Shown here: piece by piece, positions 31,987-32,880 of the stretch
How positions within the stretch are numbered: position 1 is the first letter of the stretch
How the letters are laid out: each line of letters begins with the position of its first letter
Assembly (NCBI GenBank): GCA_030827125.1
Contig: JAURFD010000006.1
Span: 117,680-150,559, forward strand
Direction of reading: 5' to 3'
Source of the DNA: Candidatus Nanopelagicales bacterium
Lineage (GTDB): Bacteria; Actinomycetota; Actinomycetes; S36-B12
DNA length: 32,880 bases
The notes under the pieces: model-generated
What the model was told of the DNA's origin: nothing
The model's input: the letters and a program-made list of their open reading frames with translations, nothing else
Database searches by the model: none
Position numbers and translations under genes: made by a program

Positions 31987-32690
31987 GCCGGCAGGACGAA
32001 GTCGAATGTCGCCACCATCGCTGAGCCGTCGTAGGACACGATGGCGATGTCCATGCCGGGCACATAGAAGCGGTCGCGATTGTTGCCCTCGGAGTCGGGC
32101 ACGTAGAGCTGCGTCGTGTATGTCCTGCCTCCAGACGGTGCGATCTTGACGTGGATGTGCTCGGTGCGTCCGGGGTACTGGCCGGGGATCACGGTGGTCA
32201 AGGTGTAGGCGCCGTTGGCGTCTGTCGTTTGATTGCCGCGCAGGATGAAGCCGCTGTTGTCGTAGCTGCCGTTGCCATCCGCCTGCCAGAAGTCGACGGT
32301 CGCGCCAGCGATGGGCTCACAGTTGTCGTCGAGGACGTATCCAGTGAGCGTGAGCGGGGTACCGAAGGCACCATCGGTGATATCCATGCGCTCGGGTGCG
32401 CCCGGCGTGAAATACGGACCCTCGGGCTGCTCGGTGAGACTCTCCCCCGGTGTACAGGTGGGGGTCACCACCTCTGCACTCTCTTCGGCGGCATCGAGTT
32501 CTTCGGCCGCATCGAGGGAGGGTGTTGCGGGCGGCGACTCGACCGCTGAACTGCTTGATGACGACGAGGTGGCTGCCGGTGCGCTGGTGGCGCTGTCGGT
32601 GGTGGCGCTCACACAAGCCCCCAGGGCGAGGGCAGCAGAGGCGAGCAGGACGCCTATGGGGAGGCCGCGTCTTCTCATGTCCCAGGTCAT
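31983..32690 (-). CDS. Exported lipoprotein with intradiol ring-cleavage dioxygenase domain
   Basis: A 235-residue protein. A basic signal peptide ends in LALGAC (lipidated Cys 26), followed by a Ser/Ala/Glu-rich linker to about residue 75. The domain then matches intradiol dioxygenases: EGPYFTPGAPERMDI, PIAGATVDFWQADGNGSYD and IPGQYPGRTEHIHVKI. Likely Fe(III) ligands Tyr 143, Tyr 172, His 178 and His 180 are all present, so it may be catalytically competent outside the cytoplasm. Catechol-type substrates are expected from the family; the extracellular site is unusual. SD GGAAAGAGAG precedes the ATG. Confidence 0.9.
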   Translation of the reverse strand: MTWDMRRRGLPIGVLLASAALALGACVSATTDSATSAPAATSSSSSSSAVESPPATPSLDAAEELDAAEESAEVVTPTCTPGESLTEQPEGPYFTPGAPERMDITDGAFGTPLTLTGYVLDDNCEPIAGATVDFWQADGNGSYDNSGFILRGNQTTDANGAYTLTTVIPGQYPGRTEHIHVKIAPSGGRTYTTQLYVPDSEGNNRDRFYVPGMDIAIVSYDGSAMVATFDFVLPA

Positions 32691-32742
32691 GCTCTCTCTT
32701 TCCGGTCAAGGACTGAAAGGCTCATCCGATTCGGCATCGTCA

Positions 32743-32880
32743 TCATCGCGAACACGAACGCGTACGCGACGGCGCTGGGCGGCGTATCCCGGCAACGTAG
32801 AGAGCGCGGACCAACTCTCGACTCGTGACCTCGATCGCACCCTCCTCAATCGCGATGAGGCGCATATCGATGGAGATGTC
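32743..32880 (-). CDS. 3' end of an unidentified gene (frame uncertain)
   Basis: Reading inward from the window edge on the minus strand, one frame gives 45 residues (DISIDMRLIAIEEGAIEVTS and onward) ending at TGA 32745-32743. Its first 30 codons look genuinely coding. The last 15 codons look poorer, while the neighbouring frame over the same stretch gives a plausible charged tail (RVRVRVRDDDDAESDEPFSP) ending at 32706. The gene either ends as stated or a frameshift joins the two. Too short to identify. Confidence 0.4.
   Translation of the reverse strand, partial: DISIDMRLIAIEEGAIEVTSRELVRALYVAGIRRPAPSRTRSCSR

Overview
The window is GC-rich, densely coded bacterial DNA that looks chromosomal and actinobacterial. 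Lineage clues are the DUF3618 protein, the padR-ino1 pair (also adjacent in mycobacteria), a mycothiol-type arsenate reductase, an AlkB-rubredoxin fusion, lipoproteins with Ser/Thr/Pro/Glu-rich linkers, and start codons placed directly after a -10 element (leaderless style). I see no insertion sequence, phage gene, integrase or CRISPR array. The species cannot be named from the sequence alone.

Layout. 1-1.1 kb: a ZnuA-like metal-binding lipoprotein (minus) whose promoter is covered by a 25-bp near-perfect palindrome. 1.2-3.3 kb: DUF3618 protein, GroES and zwf (plus). 3.3-5.2 kb: ino1 and its padR regulator (minus, ATGA coupled), then tRNA-Lys(CTT) with a terminator. 5.2-7.5 kb: 5-oxoprolinase genes pxpA and fused pxpBC (minus), divergent from a DMT exporter. 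8.4-14.1 kb: a small lipoprotein (minus), then a plus-strand run of FMN reductase, FMN-dependent alpha-hydroxy-acid dehydrogenase, formamidase/acetamidase-like hydrolase, SDR and acyl-CoA ligase, which could be an uncharacterised catabolic route. 14.2-16.3 kb: a secreted L,D-transpeptidase and a 42-residue protein gene behind a structured leader. 16.3-20.5 kb: an Orn/Lys/Arg decarboxylase divergent from a polar amino acid ABC transporter. 20.6-25.8 kb: a P-type cation ATPase, a VKOR-family oxidoreductase, the AlkB-rubredoxin fusion and an SRPBCC protein.

25.8-29.0 kb: an arsenic cluster. arsR, followed on the same strand by an MFS transporter, is divergent from arsI (C-As lyase), an aquaporin and arsC. 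Two opposed -35/-10 promoters interlock around a TATCGATA palindrome. No ArsB or Acr3 pump is present in the window, so the aquaporin, and perhaps the MFS protein, are the candidate exits for arsenicals. 29.0-31.4 kb: aconitase-X large and small subunits and a GNAT acetyltransferase. 31.5-32.9 kb: a two-pore-helix-type ion channel, an exported intradiol-dioxygenase-like lipoprotein, and the 3' end of another gene at the edge.

Two window-wide patterns stand out. Thirteen genes have a TANNNT-like hexamer ending 6-8 nt (mostly exactly 6) before the start codon, the geometry of leaderless transcription. Three of five convergent gene pairs share one CTAG in which the two TAG stops overlap. Together with divergent starts only 35-45 bp apart and frequent ATGA/GTGA overlaps, this indicates strong compaction.
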